Positions 32,585-41,884 are shown, numbered from the stretch's first letter. The stretch is 64,000 bases of DNA from Stutzerimonas stutzeri (GCF_002890915.1 NZ_POUT01000004.1:1-64000); one strand, 5' to 3'. Translations and numbers: made by a program. Notes: a model not told the origin generated them from the letters alone.

Positions 32585-33712
32585 TCAGCGTTCGGCGATC
32601 GGCACGACCTTGCGCTGCTCCGGACCGATGTAATCGGCGCTCGGCCGAATGATCCGGTTGTTGCTGCGTTGTTCGAACACATGGGACGCCCAACCGGTAA
32701 CGCGCGAGCAGACGAAGATCGGCGTGAACAGCTTGGTGGGGATGCCCATGAAGTGGTAGGCGGAGGCGTGGTAGAAGTCGGCGTTGGGGAACAGCTTCTT
32801 CTGCTCCCACATGGTCTCGTCGACGGCAACCGACACCGGATAGAGCACGCTGTCGCCCACTTCGTCGGCGAGCTTCTTGGCCCAGACCTTGATCACCTCG
32901 TTGCGCGGATCGGAGACGCTGTAGATCGCGTGACCGAAGCCCATGATCTTGTCCTTGCGCGCCAGCATGCCAAGGATGCCTTCGCGAGCCTCTTCCGGGC
33001 TCTTCCACTGCTCGATCATGTCCATCGCCGCTTCGTTGGCGCCGCCGTGCAGCGGGCCGCGCAGCGAGCCGATGGCACCGGTCACGCAGGAATAGAGATC
33101 GGACAGGGTCGAGGCACAGACCCGCGAGGTGAAGGTCGAGGCGTTGAACTCGTGCTCGGCGTAGAGGATCAGCGAGACGTTCATCACCTTGACGTGCAGG
33201 TCGCTCGGCTTCTTGCCATGCAGCAGCGCGAGGAAGTGCCCGCCCAGGGTGTCTTCGTCGCTGGTGCAATCGATGCGCACACCCTCGTGGGTGAAGCGGT
33301 ACCAGTAGCACATGATCGCCGGGAAGGCGGACATCAGGCGCTCGGCGACGTCACGCTGCTGGTCGAAGCTGAGCTCCGGCTCCAGCGTGCCGAGCACGGA
33401 AGCGCCGGTCCGCATGACGTCCATCGGGTGGGCGCTGGCCGGGATGCGCTCGAGCACTTCCTTCAATGCCTGCGGCAGGTCGCGCATGGTCTTCAGGCGA
33501 TTCTTGTAGGCCGCCAGTTGCTCCACGGTGGGCAGTTCACCGTAGAACAGCAGATAGGCAACCTCTTCGAAATCGCACTCGGCCGCCAGGTCGCGGACGT
33601 CGTAGCCACGGTACGTCAGCCCGGCGCCGGTCTTGCCGACGGTGCACAGGGCGGTCTGTCCAGCAATCTGACCGCGCAGGCCCGCACCGCTCAATACTTT
33701 TGCTTCAGCCAT
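32585..33712 (-). CDS. prpC: 2-methylcitrate synthase
   Basis: A 375-residue citrate-synthase-family enzyme condensing propionyl-CoA with oxaloacetate. The catalytic motifs GPLHGGANEA and MGFGHAIYSVSDPR are intact. The length is that of short PrpC-type synthases, distinct from the longer GltA. The ATG at 33712 has AAGGAG upstream; the frame is open 14 codons before it. It follows prpB in the operon. Confidence 0.96.
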   Translation of the reverse strand: MAEAKVLSGAGLRGQIAGQTALCTVGKTGAGLTYRGYDVRDLAAECDFEEVAYLLFYGELPTVEQLAAYKNRLKTMRDLPQALKEVLERIPASAHPMDVMRTGASVLGTLEPELSFDQQRDVAERLMSAFPAIMCYWYRFTHEGVRIDCTSDEDTLGGHFLALLHGKKPSDLHVKVMNVSLILYAEHEFNASTFTSRVCASTLSDLYSCVTGAIGSLRGPLHGGANEAAMDMIEQWKSPEEAREGILGMLARKDKIMGFGHAIYSVSDPRNEVIKVWAKKLADEVGDSVLYPVSVAVDETMWEQKKLFPNADFYHASAYHFMGIPTKLFTPIFVCSRVTGWASHVFEQRSNNRIIRPSADYIGPEQRKVVPIAER

Positions 33713-33804
33713 TGCTATCTCCTTCTTGGATTTGTTGTGGATACTGCAAATCACGTCGAAAAATGGATCGGAAAAAACCCGAGGGCAAATCGGGATTGGC
33801 TCAG

Positions 33805-34692
33805 TCAGCTTTTCTTCTGGGCGAACAGCGCATCGAGATGCTGCTCGAAGGCGTGGTAGTTGATGCGATCGTAGAGTTCCATGCGGGTCTGCATGGTATC
33901 GATCACGTTCTTCTGGGTGCCGTCACGGCGCAGCGCGGTATAGACATTCTCGGCCGCCTTGTTCATGGCGCGGAAGGCCGACAGCGGATACAGCACCAGC
34001 GACACATCGACGCTGGCCAGCTCCTCGGTGGTATACAGCGGCGTCGCGCCGAACTCGGTGATGTTGGCCAGGATCGGCGCCTTCACACGGTCGGCGAAGG
34101 TCTTGTACATGGCCAGTTCGGTGATGGCCTCCGGGAAGATCATGTCGGCGCCCGCCTCGATGCAGGCGGCGGCGCGATCCAGCGCGGCGTTCAGGCCTTC
34201 CACGGCCAGCGCGTCGGTGCGCGCCATGATCACGAAGCTGTCGTCGGTGCGCGCATCCACCGCCGCCTTGATGCGGTCGACCATCTCCTGCTGGGAGACG
34301 ATCTCCTTGTTCGGGCGATGGCCGCAGCGCTTGGCGCCGACCTGATCCTCGATGTGGATCGCCGCCGCGCCGAACTTGATCATCGACTTGACGGTACGCG
34401 CCACGTTGAACGCCGAGGAGCCGAAACCGGTGTCCACGTCCACCAGCAGCGGCAGATCGCAGACGTCGGTGATGCGGCGCACATCGGTCAGCACGTCGTC
34501 GAGCCCGGTGATACCCAGGTCAGGCAGGCCCAGCGAACCGGCCGCGACACCGCCGCCGGACAGGTAGATAGCCTTGAAGCCGGCGCGCTTGGCCAGCAGC
34601 GCATGATTGGCATTGATCGCACCGACGACCTGCAGCGGATGCTCACTGGCCACGGCGTCACGGAAACGCTGACCGGCGGTAGGAAGAGTCAT
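33805..34692 (-). CDS. prpB: 2-methylisocitrate lyase
   Basis: A 295-residue member of the isocitrate lyase superfamily, splitting 2-methylisocitrate to succinate and pyruvate. The active-site Cys lies in KRCGH; the substrate loops [16 protein letters not shown] and DVDTGFGS are conserved. AAGGGG precedes the ATG. The start lies 3 bp past the regulator's stop codon, so the two are co-transcribed. Confidence 0.97.
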   Translation of the reverse strand: MTLPTAGQRFRDAVASEHPLQVVGAINANHALLAKRAGFKAIYLSGGGVAAGSLGLPDLGITGLDDVLTDVRRITDVCDLPLLVDVDTGFGSSAFNVARTVKSMIKFGAAAIHIEDQVGAKRCGHRPNKEIVSQQEMVDRIKAAVDARTDDSFVIMARTDALAVEGLNAALDRAAACIEAGADMIFPEAITELAMYKTFADRVKAPILANITEFGATPLYTTEELASVDVSLVLYPLSAFRAMNKAAENVYTALRRDGTQKNVIDTMQTRMELYDRINYHAFEQHLDALFAQKKS

Positions 34693-34695
34693 GCA

Positions 34696-35427
34696 TTACC
34701 CCTTTATGTGTGGTGTTTGCTCTAGAGCGCTACTGAAGTGGCGCTCGACGTTGCGCTTGGAAGCGGCGATATGGCGGCGCATCAGCAGCTCCGCCAGCTC
34801 GCCATCGCGGTCGGCGATGGCGTCGAGGATTCGATGGTGTTCGGCGAAGGCCTGATGCGGCCGGTTCGGCGTGGTGGAGAACTGGATGCGGTACATGCGC
34901 ACCAGTTGATAGAGCTCGTCGCAGAGCAGCTTGGCCAGCGTGCGATTGCCGCTGCCCTGGATGATCCGGTAGTGGAAATCGAAATCGCCTTCCTGCTGGT
35001 AATAGCCGACACCGGCCTGGAACGCTTCATCGCGCTCGTGCGTGCTCAGCACACGGCGCAGGTCGTCGATCTCGGCCTCGCTCATACGCTCGGCCGCGAG
35101 GCGACAGGCCATGCCCTCCAGGGATTCGCGGATCTCGTAGAGCTCGATCAGCTCGGCATGGCTGAGCGAAACCACCCGCGCCCCCACATGGGGCACGCGC
35201 ACCAGCAGCTTCTGGCCTTCCAGCCGATGGATCGCCTCGCGCAGCGGCCCACGGCTGATGCCATAGGTCCGCGCCAGCTCCGGCTCGGAGATCTTGCTAC
35301 CCGGGGCGATGTCACCCTTGACGATCGCCGCCTGGATCAGGCGAAACACGTGCTCGGATAGCGTTCCGCTGTCCAGCTGCTGCGTGCTCGGTGGGAGTTC
35401 GAGTGAATCCAGCATGATTGTCGACAC
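34696..35427 (-). CDS. GntR/FadR-family regulator of the prp operon
   Basis: A 243-residue transcription factor with an N-terminal winged helix (ARTYGISRGPLREAIHRLE) and a C-terminal all-helical FadR-like ligand domain. As first gene of the operon it is very likely the propionate-responsive regulator of prpB-prpC-acnD-prpF. The GTG at 35427 has GAGAAG five bases upstream; an in-frame ATG at 35415 lacks a ribosome-binding site. The GTG start codon lies inside one of two operator-like sites, suggesting autoregulation. It is not the sigma-54-type PrpR of enterics. Confidence 0.9.
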   Translation of the reverse strand: MSTIMLDSLELPPSTQQLDSGTLSEHVFRLIQAAIVKGDIAPGSKISEPELARTYGISRGPLREAIHRLEGQKLLVRVPHVGARVVSLSHAELIELYEIRESLEGMACRLAAERMSEAEIDDLRRVLSTHERDEAFQAGVGYYQQEGDFDFHYRIIQGSGNRTLAKLLCDELYQLVRMYRIQFSTTPNRPHQAFAEHHRILDAIADRDGELAELLMRRHIAASKRNVERHFSSALEQTPHIKG

Positions 35428-35428
35428 T
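35417..35428. promoter_or_regulatory. Operator-like site 1 of the prp regulator
   Basis: ATTGTCGACACT matches the perfect palindrome at 35492-35503 in 11 of 12 positions and overlaps the GTG start codon of the GntR gene. FadR-type regulators bind GT-N-AC palindromes of this size. Confidence 0.65.
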
Positions 35429-35491
35429 TGAGCTTCTCGATGCGGTGAAATTACGCCACGAATCCCGTATCGTCAATTCATCACCCCATGG

Positions 35492-35503
35492 ATTGTCGAC
35501 AAT
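35492..35503. promoter_or_regulatory. Operator-like site 2 of the prp regulator
   Basis: ATTGTCGACAAT is a perfect 12-bp palindrome 65 bp upstream of the GntR start codon, in the divergent gap to the peptidase gene. With site 1 (75 bp away centre to centre) it frames the probable operon promoter. Confidence 0.75.
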
Positions 35504-35695
35504 ATAACTAAAGTCGTAGCCGAACCCATTGGCAGCATGCAGCAGGATGGCAGGCTCCGATGCTGTCGCGACCCCGAAACTGCCATGCTAGAATGCCGGC
35601 CTTTCGCAGCGTCGGCGCCCGCCTGCTGCCGCAATCAAAGCGCATGGGCCGAGCTCCGGCCACTCCGATCCTCACTCCTCAAGACATCAGGTTTC

Positions 35696-36232
35696 ATGAG
35701 AGTCAAAGCCTACTCCCTGCTGCTCTGCGCACTTCTCTTGCCTGTTACCAGCCCGGCTGCCGAGAAAGCCATCTATGGCCTGACGGAACATGTGGCGCTG
35801 CCGGATTTCGGTCTCGAGGTAGCCGCCAAGCTCGATACCGGCGCACAGACCGCCTCGCTGAGTGCGCGCGACGTCACCCGCTTCAAGCGCGGCGGCGAAT
35901 CCTGGGTGCGTTTCTATCTGGCCCTGGACAGCGCCCATACCCACCCTATAGAACGTCCGCTGGCACGCATCAGCAAGATCAAGCGCCGCGCCGGCGACTT
36001 CGATCCGGAAGAAGAAAAGACCTACACCGCACGGCCGGTCATCGAACTCGATCTGTGCATGGGCAAGGCAAAACGCACCATAGAAGTGAACCTCACGGAC
36101 CGTACCGCTTTCCAATACCCGCTCCTGATCGGTTCCGACGCGCTTAGCCGCTTCGGCGCCCTGGTCGATCCAAGTCGCACCTACATTGCCGGCAAGCCCG
36201 GCTGCCTCAACGAATCCGACGCTGACGAGTAA
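35696..36232 (+). CDS. Secreted retropepsin-like aspartic peptidase (Zn_protease/RimK-linked family)
   Basis: A 178-residue exported protein with signal peptide MRVKAYSLLLCALLLPVTSPA. It belongs to the family once called ATP-dependent Zn protease and now seen as retropepsin-like; the catalytic LDTGAQTASLSA motif is typical of one-domain aspartic peptidases. The ATG at 35696 has AGG nearby; the open 53-codon extension upstream is rejected because it would bury the signal peptide. It is followed after 5 bp by the transglutaminase-like gene and then the ATP-grasp gene. In other bacteria these families are linked to RimK-type ligases; substrate unknown. Confidence 0.85.
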   Translation: MRVKAYSLLLCALLLPVTSPAAEKAIYGLTEHVALPDFGLEVAAKLDTGAQTASLSARDVTRFKRGGESWVRFYLALDSAHTHPIERPLARISKIKRRAGDFDPEEEKTYTARPVIELDLCMGKAKRTIEVNLTDRTAFQYPLLIGSDALSRFGALVDPSRTYIAGKPGCLNESDADE

Positions 36233-36237
36233 TACCC

Positions 36238-37764
36238 ATGCGCGCTCTCACTCTGCATCTGAAAATCCTGATCTTCCTGCTCGTCGCCCTGGGAATTTCG
36301 ATCACGGCCTACCAGATCTTCATCCTCGGCATTCCGGTCACCGAGGATGAAACCGATGACCTGTGGAACATCGACGCCAAGGTCGAGTTCCAGGCCAGCC
36401 CGCGCGAGCCGGTCAAGCTGCAGATGTACGTGCCGCCGCTGAACCAGGAATTCGTCAGCCTCAACGAAAGCTTCATTTCCAACAACTACGGCGTCAGCGT
36501 CAACCGCGTCGACGGCAACCGACGCGTGACCTGGTCGGCGCGTCGCGCCAGCGGCAACCAGACGCTCTACTACCGCCTGGTGCTGACCAAGCGCTACAGT
36601 GGCGAGCAGACCAAGGCCAGCGGCCCGATCTTCCGCGACAGCATCCCGGTCGAAGGCGCCGAGAAGATCGCCGCCGAAGCCCTGCTCTCCCCCATCCGCC
36701 AGCACTCGGCGGACGTCGAAACCTTCATCAGCGAAGCCATCAAGCGAGCCAACAACCCGAACGACGACAACGTCAAGCTGCTGCTGGGCGGCGACGCCTC
36801 CATCGCGAACAAGGCACGCGTCGTCGAGCTGCTGTTGTCCATCGCGCACGTGCCGATGGAGCGCGTGCACACCATCCGCCTGAACGCCGATCAGCCGCAA
36901 ACGCCGGAGCTCTGGCTGCGCAGCTTCAACGGTGACAAATGGCTGTACTTCAATCCCGGCACCGGCGAACAGGGCCTGCCGACCGATCGCCTGGTCTGGT
37001 GGACCGGCGACGAGCCGCTGGTCACGCTGGAAGGCGGCCGCAACCAGCAGGTCACCTTCACCCTGAACAACAGCGAGATGAACGCCATCCGCCTGGCGAA
37101 GCTGACCGACGAGAATACCGACGCGGACTTCCTCGAATACTCGCTCTATGGCCTGCCGCTGCAGACCCAGCAGACCTACCAGATCATGATCATGATCCCG
37201 ATCGGCGTGCTGGTGATCCTGATCCTGCGCAACCTCGGCGGCCTGCAGACCCTCGGCACCTTCACCCCGGTGCTGATCGCCCTGGCCTTCCGCGAAACCC
37301 AGATCGGTTTCGGCATCATCCTGTTCACGCTGATCACCGCACTCGGCCTGTCGCTGCGCTCGTACCTGGAACACCTCAAGCTGCAGATGCTGCCACGCCT
37401 GTCGGTGGTGCTGACCTTCGTCGTGGTGCTGATCGCGGTGATCAGCCTGCTCAGCCACAAGCTCGGCCTCGAGCGCGGGCTGTCGGTGTCGCTGTTCCCG
37501 ATGGTGATCCTGACCATGACCATCGAGCGCCTGTCCATCACCTGGGAAGAGCGTGGCGGCGGCCATGCCTTCAAGGTCGCGGTCGGCACGCTGATCGCCG
37601 CAAGCCTGGCCTTCATGCTGATGAACATCCGGGAGCTGACTTACTTCATCTTCACCTTCCCGGCCGTGCTGCTGATCATGGTGGGCTTCATGCTGGCGAT
37701 GGGTCGCTACCGCGGCTACCGCCTGACCGAGCTGTTCCGCTTCAAAGCCTTTCTGAAGGATTGA
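36238..37764 (+). CDS. Inactive-transglutaminase-fused seven-TM membrane protein
   Basis: A 508-residue inner-membrane protein. Residues 9-30 form an N-terminal anchor, followed by a periplasmic UUP1-type region (about 40-300) with a transglutaminase-like fold lacking a recognisable Cys-His-Asp triad, and then about seven transmembrane helices from MIMIPIGVLVILIL onward. It is annotated in databases as inactive transglutaminase / 7TM. It lies between the aspartic peptidase and the ATP-grasp ligase, with gaps of 5 and 3 bp, so the three form one transcription unit. A role in peptide binding or osmotic tolerance is reported for relatives, but I cannot confirm it here. Confidence 0.85.
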   Translation: MRALTLHLKILIFLLVALGISITAYQIFILGIPVTEDETDDLWNIDAKVEFQASPREPVKLQMYVPPLNQEFVSLNESFISNNYGVSVNRVDGNRRVTWSARRASGNQTLYYRLVLTKRYSGEQTKASGPIFRDSIPVEGAEKIAAEALLSPIRQHSADVETFISEAIKRANNPNDDNVKLLLGGDASIANKARVVELLLSIAHVPMERVHTIRLNADQPQTPELWLRSFNGDKWLYFNPGTGEQGLPTDRLVWWTGDEPLVTLEGGRNQQVTFTLNNSEMNAIRLAKLTDENTDADFLEYSLYGLPLQTQQTYQIMIMIPIGVLVILILRNLGGLQTLGTFTPVLIALAFRETQIGFGIILFTLITALGLSLRSYLEHLKLQMLPRLSVVLTFVVVLIAVISLLSHKLGLERGLSVSLFPMVILTMTIERLSITWEERGGGHAFKVAVGTLIAASLAFMLMNIRELTYFIFTFPAVLLIMVGFMLAMGRYRGYRLTELFRFKAFLKD

Positions 37765-37767
37765 GCC

Positions 37768-38751
37768 ATGTTCGGTCTGATCAAGACGTGGAAGGCCCTG
37801 GAAGCCAAGGGCATCATGGGCATCAACCGCCGCAACGCGGATTACGTGCTCAAGTACAACAAGCGCAGCCTGTACCCGATCGTCGATGACAAGATCATCA
37901 CCAAGCAGCGCGCGATCGAGGCCGGCATTCACGTGCCGGAGATGTACGGCATCATCGAGACCGAAAAGGACATCGACAAGCTCAAGGACATCGTCAAGGA
38001 CCACACCGACTTCGTCGTCAAGCCGGCCCAGGGCGCTGGCGGCGACGGTATCCTGGTGATCGCCGACCGCTTCGAGGGGCGCTACAAGACCGTCTCCGGG
38101 AAGATCATGACCCACGAGGAGATCGAGCATCAGATCTCCAACATCCTCACCGGCCTGTACTCCCTCGGCGGCCACCGCGACCGTGCGCTGATCGAGTACC
38201 GCGTGACGCCCGACCCGATCTTCAAGAGCATCAGCTACGAAGGCGTACCGGACATCCGCATCATCGTGCTGATGGGCTACCCGGTCATGGCCATGCTGCG
38301 CCTGCCCACCCGCCAGTCCGGCGGCAAGGCCAACCTGCACCAGGGCGCCATCGGCGTCGGCGTGGACCTGGCCACCGGCATCACCCTACGCGGCACCTGG
38401 CTGAACAACAAGATCTCCAAGCACCCCGACACCACCAATGCCGTGGACGGCGTACAGCTGCCCAACTGGGACGGCTTCATGAAGCTGGCCGCCGGTTGCT
38501 ACGAGCTGTGCGGGCTCGGCTACATCGGCGTCGACATGGTGCTCGACCAGGACAAGGGCCCGCTGATCCTCGAACTCAACGCGCGCCCCGGCCTGAACAT
38601 CCAGATCGCCAACGACTGCGGCCTCACCCACCGGGCGCACGCGGTGGAAAACCGGTTGGCGGAGCTCAAGGCGAAAGGTATCCAGGAAACGGTCGAGGAG
38701 CGGGTGAAATTCGCCCAGGAGCTCTTCGGACATATTCCGGCGCATGCCTGA
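37768..38751 (+). CDS. Alpha-L-glutamate ligase-like ATP-grasp protein
   Basis: A 327-residue cytosolic ATP-grasp enzyme related to RimK, which adds glutamate to peptides or proteins. ATP-binding elements DFVVKPAQGAGGDGI and the metal-binding LELNARPGLNIQ are intact, so the enzyme looks active. It ends a three-gene operon. The combination of a periplasmic peptidase, a membrane transglutaminase-like protein and a cytosolic ligase suggests synthesis and trimming of a peptide or glutamylated product; the product is unknown. Confidence 0.88.
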   Translation: MFGLIKTWKALEAKGIMGINRRNADYVLKYNKRSLYPIVDDKIITKQRAIEAGIHVPEMYGIIETEKDIDKLKDIVKDHTDFVVKPAQGAGGDGILVIADRFEGRYKTVSGKIMTHEEIEHQISNILTGLYSLGGHRDRALIEYRVTPDPIFKSISYEGVPDIRIIVLMGYPVMAMLRLPTRQSGGKANLHQGAIGVGVDLATGITLRGTWLNNKISKHPDTTNAVDGVQLPNWDGFMKLAAGCYELCGLGYIGVDMVLDQDKGPLILELNARPGLNIQIANDCGLTHRAHAVENRLAELKAKGIQETVEERVKFAQELFGHIPAHA

Positions 38752-38803
38752 ATGACTCGCAGCGAGCTGGGCCCGATTTCTGCAATGGAACGGGCCTTCG
38801 AGC

Positions 38804-38886
38804 GTAGGAGCCCGGAGGAACGCCGAGTCCTTGCCGGCGATCGACGGGCGTCATTGCAACTGGATCGCCAGCAAGCTGGCTCCTAC
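38804..38886. repeat. Pseudomonas REP-type palindromic element
   Basis: The element runs from GTAGGAG to CTCCTAC, and its inner arms CTTGCCGGCGATC and GATCGCCAGCAAG are complementary at 12 of 13 positions. GATCGCCAGCAAGCTGGC is the typical core of a REP sequence common between genes in Pseudomonas. It sits between the ATP-grasp gene and pabB. Confidence 0.8.
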
Positions 38887-38926
38887 AACAAGCGCTTATG
38901 CTTCACAAACACCTAGACCCCAGCCC

Positions 38927-40267
38927 ATGCCCACCTGCACGCTGCACGCCCTGCCCTATCGAGCCGACCCCGGCCACTGGTTCGAGCGCATACGTCACGC
39001 GCCCGGCGCGGTGCTGCTGGACTCGGGCCGCCCCAATGCCGAACGCGGCCGCTTCGACATCCTGAGCGCCTGGCCGCTGGAGCTGCTCGAACCAGGCCCC
39101 GCTGAACCCGCCAGCGCATACTTTCAGCGCCTGCGCCAGGCCCTGCAGCGACTCGGCCCGGCCAGCGTTCCCGAAAGCTGTGAAGTACCCTTCGCCGGCG
39201 GCCTGATCGGGCTGCTGAGCTACGATTTCGGCAAGCGCTTGGAAACCCTGCCGCATCAGGCGAAGAACGACACCGGCCTGCCTTTGGCACGCCTCGGGCT
39301 CTATGGCTGGGCACTGATCAGCGATCACCATCGGCAAAGCAGCCAGCTGGTGTTCCATCCGGCGACGACAGCAGCCGAGCGCCAGCGCCTGATCGACGTG
39401 TTCGATTCAGCCGTCGCCGGCGAGCACGCGCCGTTCGAGCTGCGCGGTCGTTTCACCGCCGACCTCTCGGCCGACGACTATCGCCGCGCCATCGAACGTA
39501 TCCAGGCCTACATCCAGGCCGGCGACTGCTATCAGGTCAATTTCACCCAGCGCTTTCGCGCCGCGTGCAGCGGCGACGCCTGGACGGCCTATCGTGCACT
39601 GCGGGCGGCCTGTCCGACACCCTACGCCGGCTTCGTCACGCTGGAGGATGGCGCCATCGCCAGCCTCTCCCCCGAGCGCTTCCTGCGCCTGAGCCGCGGC
39701 GAAGTGGAGACCCGCCCGATCAAGGGCACCCGCCCCCGCGGCCACGACGAGCGCAGCGACGCCGCACAGGCACAGGCGCTGCTTACCAGCGAAAAGGATC
39801 GCGCCGAAAACCTGATGATCGTCGACCTGTTGCGCAATGATCTCGGCCGCAGCTGCCGGATCGGCAGCGTACGCGTGCCGGAGCTGTTCACACTGGAAAG
39901 CTACCCCAACGTGCATCATCTGGTGAGCTGCGTCACCGGGCAGCTGGCCGACGGCAAGGACGCCTTCGACCTGCTGGCAGGCAGCTTCCCCGGCGGCTCG
40001 ATCACCGGGGCGCCGAAGATTCGCGCCATGCAGATCATCGACGAACTGGAGCCCACCTGCCGCTCCATCTATTGCGGCTCGCTGCTGTATGTCGATGTCA
40101 GGGGCGAAATGGACAGCTCCATCGCCATTCGCACGCTGCTCATCCAGAAGGAGCACGCCAGCTGCTGGGGCGGCGGCGGCATCGTCGCCGACTCCGACTG
40201 GCAGGCGGAATACCAGGAGTCGATCGACAAGGTGAGCATTCTGCTGAGAACGCTGGAGGCGCTTTAA
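38927..40267 (+). CDS. pabB: Aminodeoxychorismate synthase component I
   Basis: A 446-residue chorismate-utilising enzyme that, with the glutaminase PabA, makes 4-amino-4-deoxychorismate for folate. The PIKGTRPRG motif has Lys266 where anthranilate synthase has Ala, the residue diagnostic for PabB. The C-terminal GGSITGAPKIRAMQIIDELEP signature is present in pieces (GGSITGAPK). The ATG at 38927 follows the REP element; the open frame reaches further upstream through the repeat and is rejected. Confidence 0.95.
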   Translation: MPTCTLHALPYRADPGHWFERIRHAPGAVLLDSGRPNAERGRFDILSAWPLELLEPGPAEPASAYFQRLRQALQRLGPASVPESCEVPFAGGLIGLLSYDFGKRLETLPHQAKNDTGLPLARLGLYGWALISDHHRQSSQLVFHPATTAAERQRLIDVFDSAVAGEHAPFELRGRFTADLSADDYRRAIERIQAYIQAGDCYQVNFTQRFRAACSGDAWTAYRALRAACPTPYAGFVTLEDGAIASLSPERFLRLSRGEVETRPIKGTRPRGHDERSDAAQAQALLTSEKDRAENLMIVDLLRNDLGRSCRIGSVRVPELFTLESYPNVHHLVSCVTGQLADGKDAFDLLAGSFPGGSITGAPKIRAMQIIDELEPTCRSIYCGSLLYVDVRGEMDSSIAIRTLLIQKEHASCWGGGGIVADSDWQAEYQESIDKVSILLRTLEAL

Positions 40268-40339
40268 GCTGGAAGCTGTGAGCGTCAGGTTTGCAGAGGC
40301 CTGGGTCAAGGCTTAGCTTCAGGCTTCCAGCTGCTTTTT
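40267..40339 (+). terminator. Possible terminator of pabB
   Basis: AGCTGGAAGC (40267-40276) and GCTTCCAGCT (40323-40332) pair across a 46-nt loop and are followed by six T residues. The long loop makes this less certain. It also overlaps the 3' end of thrH. Confidence 0.5.
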
Positions 40340-40956
40340 TAAAGCGCCAGCTTGCGGTTGGAGGCCTTGATGAACTCCTGCTTGAGCGCGTCGAAGGTGT
40401 GCACCGCCGGGAACTGCGGGAATTCGGCGATGACATTGTCCGGCGCATGGAACAGGATGCCGGCATGGGCTTCGCCGAGCATGGTGGTGTCGTTGTAGGA
40501 GTCGCCAGCTGCGATCACACGGTAGTACAGGCTCTTCAGGGCGATGACCGACTGGCGCTTGGGGTCCTTCTGGCGCAGCTGGTAATCCACCACGCGGTCC
40601 GATTCGTCGGTGATCAGGCGATGGCAGAGCAGCGTCGGGAACCCCAGCTGGCGCATCAGCGGTTGCGAGAATTCGTAGAAGGTGTCCGACAGGATCACCA
40701 CCTGGAAGCGTTCGCGCAGCCAGCCGACGAACTCCACCGCGCCCTCCAGCGGCTTCAAGGTGGCGATGACCTGCTGGATGTCGGACAGCTTCAGGCCATG
40801 CTCGTCGAGGATACGCAGGCGCTGCTTCATCAGCACGTCATAGTCGGGAATGTCCCGCGTGGTCGCCCGCAGCGACTCGATTCCGGTGGCCTCGGCAAAG
40901 GCGATCCAGATTTCCGGAACCAGCACACCTTCCAGGTCGAGACAGGCTATTTCCAC
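40339..40956 (-). CDS. thrH: Phosphoserine phosphatase / phosphoserine:homoserine phosphotransferase ThrH
   Basis: A 205-residue HAD-superfamily enzyme known from P. aeruginosa, where it dephosphorylates phosphoserine and can transfer the phosphate to homoserine, bypassing ThrB. HAD motif I is LDLEGVL (Asp nucleophile), motif II ILSDT, and motif III with GDSYNDTTML. The start is GTG at 40956 with GAGGAG upstream; a 21-codon open extension is not conserved. Confidence 0.95.
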   Translation of the reverse strand: MEIACLDLEGVLVPEIWIAFAEATGIESLRATTRDIPDYDVLMKQRLRILDEHGLKLSDIQQVIATLKPLEGAVEFVGWLRERFQVVILSDTFYEFSQPLMRQLGFPTLLCHRLITDESDRVVDYQLRQKDPKRQSVIALKSLYYRVIAAGDSYNDTTMLGEAHAGILFHAPDNVIAEFPQFPAVHTFDALKQEFIKASNRKLAL

Positions 40957-41149
40957 GGGCCACTCCTCAAAGCAGAAAATTGAAGGCGGCACTCTAACGG
41001 CACGGCGCGGGCGAAGCAACGCAAGGCTTATACCCTAAACAGCTGATTGACGTACCCAAACGTTATTTAGCGGCATAAACCGCTTTTGTTACCATCCGCG
41101 ACCTCAGAGCGCCGAAGCGCCGCACGCCCTATATGAAGGAAGCCGCCCG

Positions 41150-41884
41150 ATGAGCCCAGCTATCGACGTCGCCGCATTGGCCGCCGCCTATGCCGACAAG
41201 TCCCCGCAAGACGTCCTCAAACTCGCCTTCGACCTGTTCGGCGACGAGTTGTGGATCTCGTTCAGCGGCGCCGAGGACGTGGTGCTGGTCGACATGGCCT
41301 GGAAACTGAACAGGAACGTCAAGGTATTCACCCTCGACACCGGGCGCCTGCACAGCGAAACCTACCGTTTCATCGAGCAGGTACGCGAGCACTACGGCAT
41401 CGCCATCGAAATCATGACGCCGGACCCGGCGCTGCTGCAGCCGCTGGTCAGCGAGAAAGGCCTGTTCAGTTTCTACCGCGACGGCCATGGCGAATGCTGC
41501 GGCATCCGCAAGATCGAACCGCTACGCCGCAAGCTCGCCAATGTCCGCGCCTGGGCGACCGGCCAACGTCGCGACCAGAGCCCCGGCACGCGCAGCCAGG
41601 TCTCGGTGCTGGAAGTCGACACGGCCTTCTCCACACCGGAAAACACCCTGTACAAGTTCAATCCCCTGGCGCAAATGACCAGCGAGGAGGTCTGGGGATA
41701 CATCCGCATGCTCGAGCTCCCCTACAACAGCCTGCACGAACGCGGCTTCATCAGCATCGGCTGCGAACCCTGCACCCGCCCGGTGCTGCCCAACCAGCAC
41801 GAGCGCGAAGGCCGTTGGTGGTGGGAAGAAGCCACCCATAAGGAATGCGGGCTGCATGCAGGCAACCTGATCGCGAAAAGCTGA
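41150..41884 (+). CDS. cysH: Adenylylsulfate (APS) reductase, [4Fe-4S] type
   Basis: A 244-residue assimilatory reductase converting APS to sulfite with thioredoxin. Cys116-Cys117 (GECCG) and Cys205-x2-Cys208 (GCEPC) bind the iron-sulfur cluster that marks APS rather than PAPS reductases; Cys233 in KECGLH is the catalytic cysteine. AAGGA precedes the ATG. It converges with cysB, the regulator of sulfur assimilation. Confidence 0.96.
   Translation: MSPAIDVAALAAAYADKSPQDVLKLAFDLFGDELWISFSGAEDVVLVDMAWKLNRNVKVFTLDTGRLHSETYRFIEQVREHYGIAIEIMTPDPALLQPLVSEKGLFSFYRDGHGECCGIRKIEPLRRKLANVRAWATGQRRDQSPGTRSQVSVLEVDTAFSTPENTLYKFNPLAQMTSEEVWGYIRMLELPYNSLHERGFISIGCEPCTRPVLPNQHEREGRWWWEEATHKECGLHAGNLIAKS

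Noticed and set aside
28610..35427. prp operon as a mobile genomic island
   Set aside because: No integrase, tRNA target, direct-repeat ends or composition change was seen; the genes are similar in codon use to their neighbours.
36181..38340. 719-codon frame antisense to the transglutaminase-like and ligase genes
   Set aside because: Its translation is a His/Gln/Asp-rich composition typical of antisense frames; plus-strand genes are tightly packed with correct starts.
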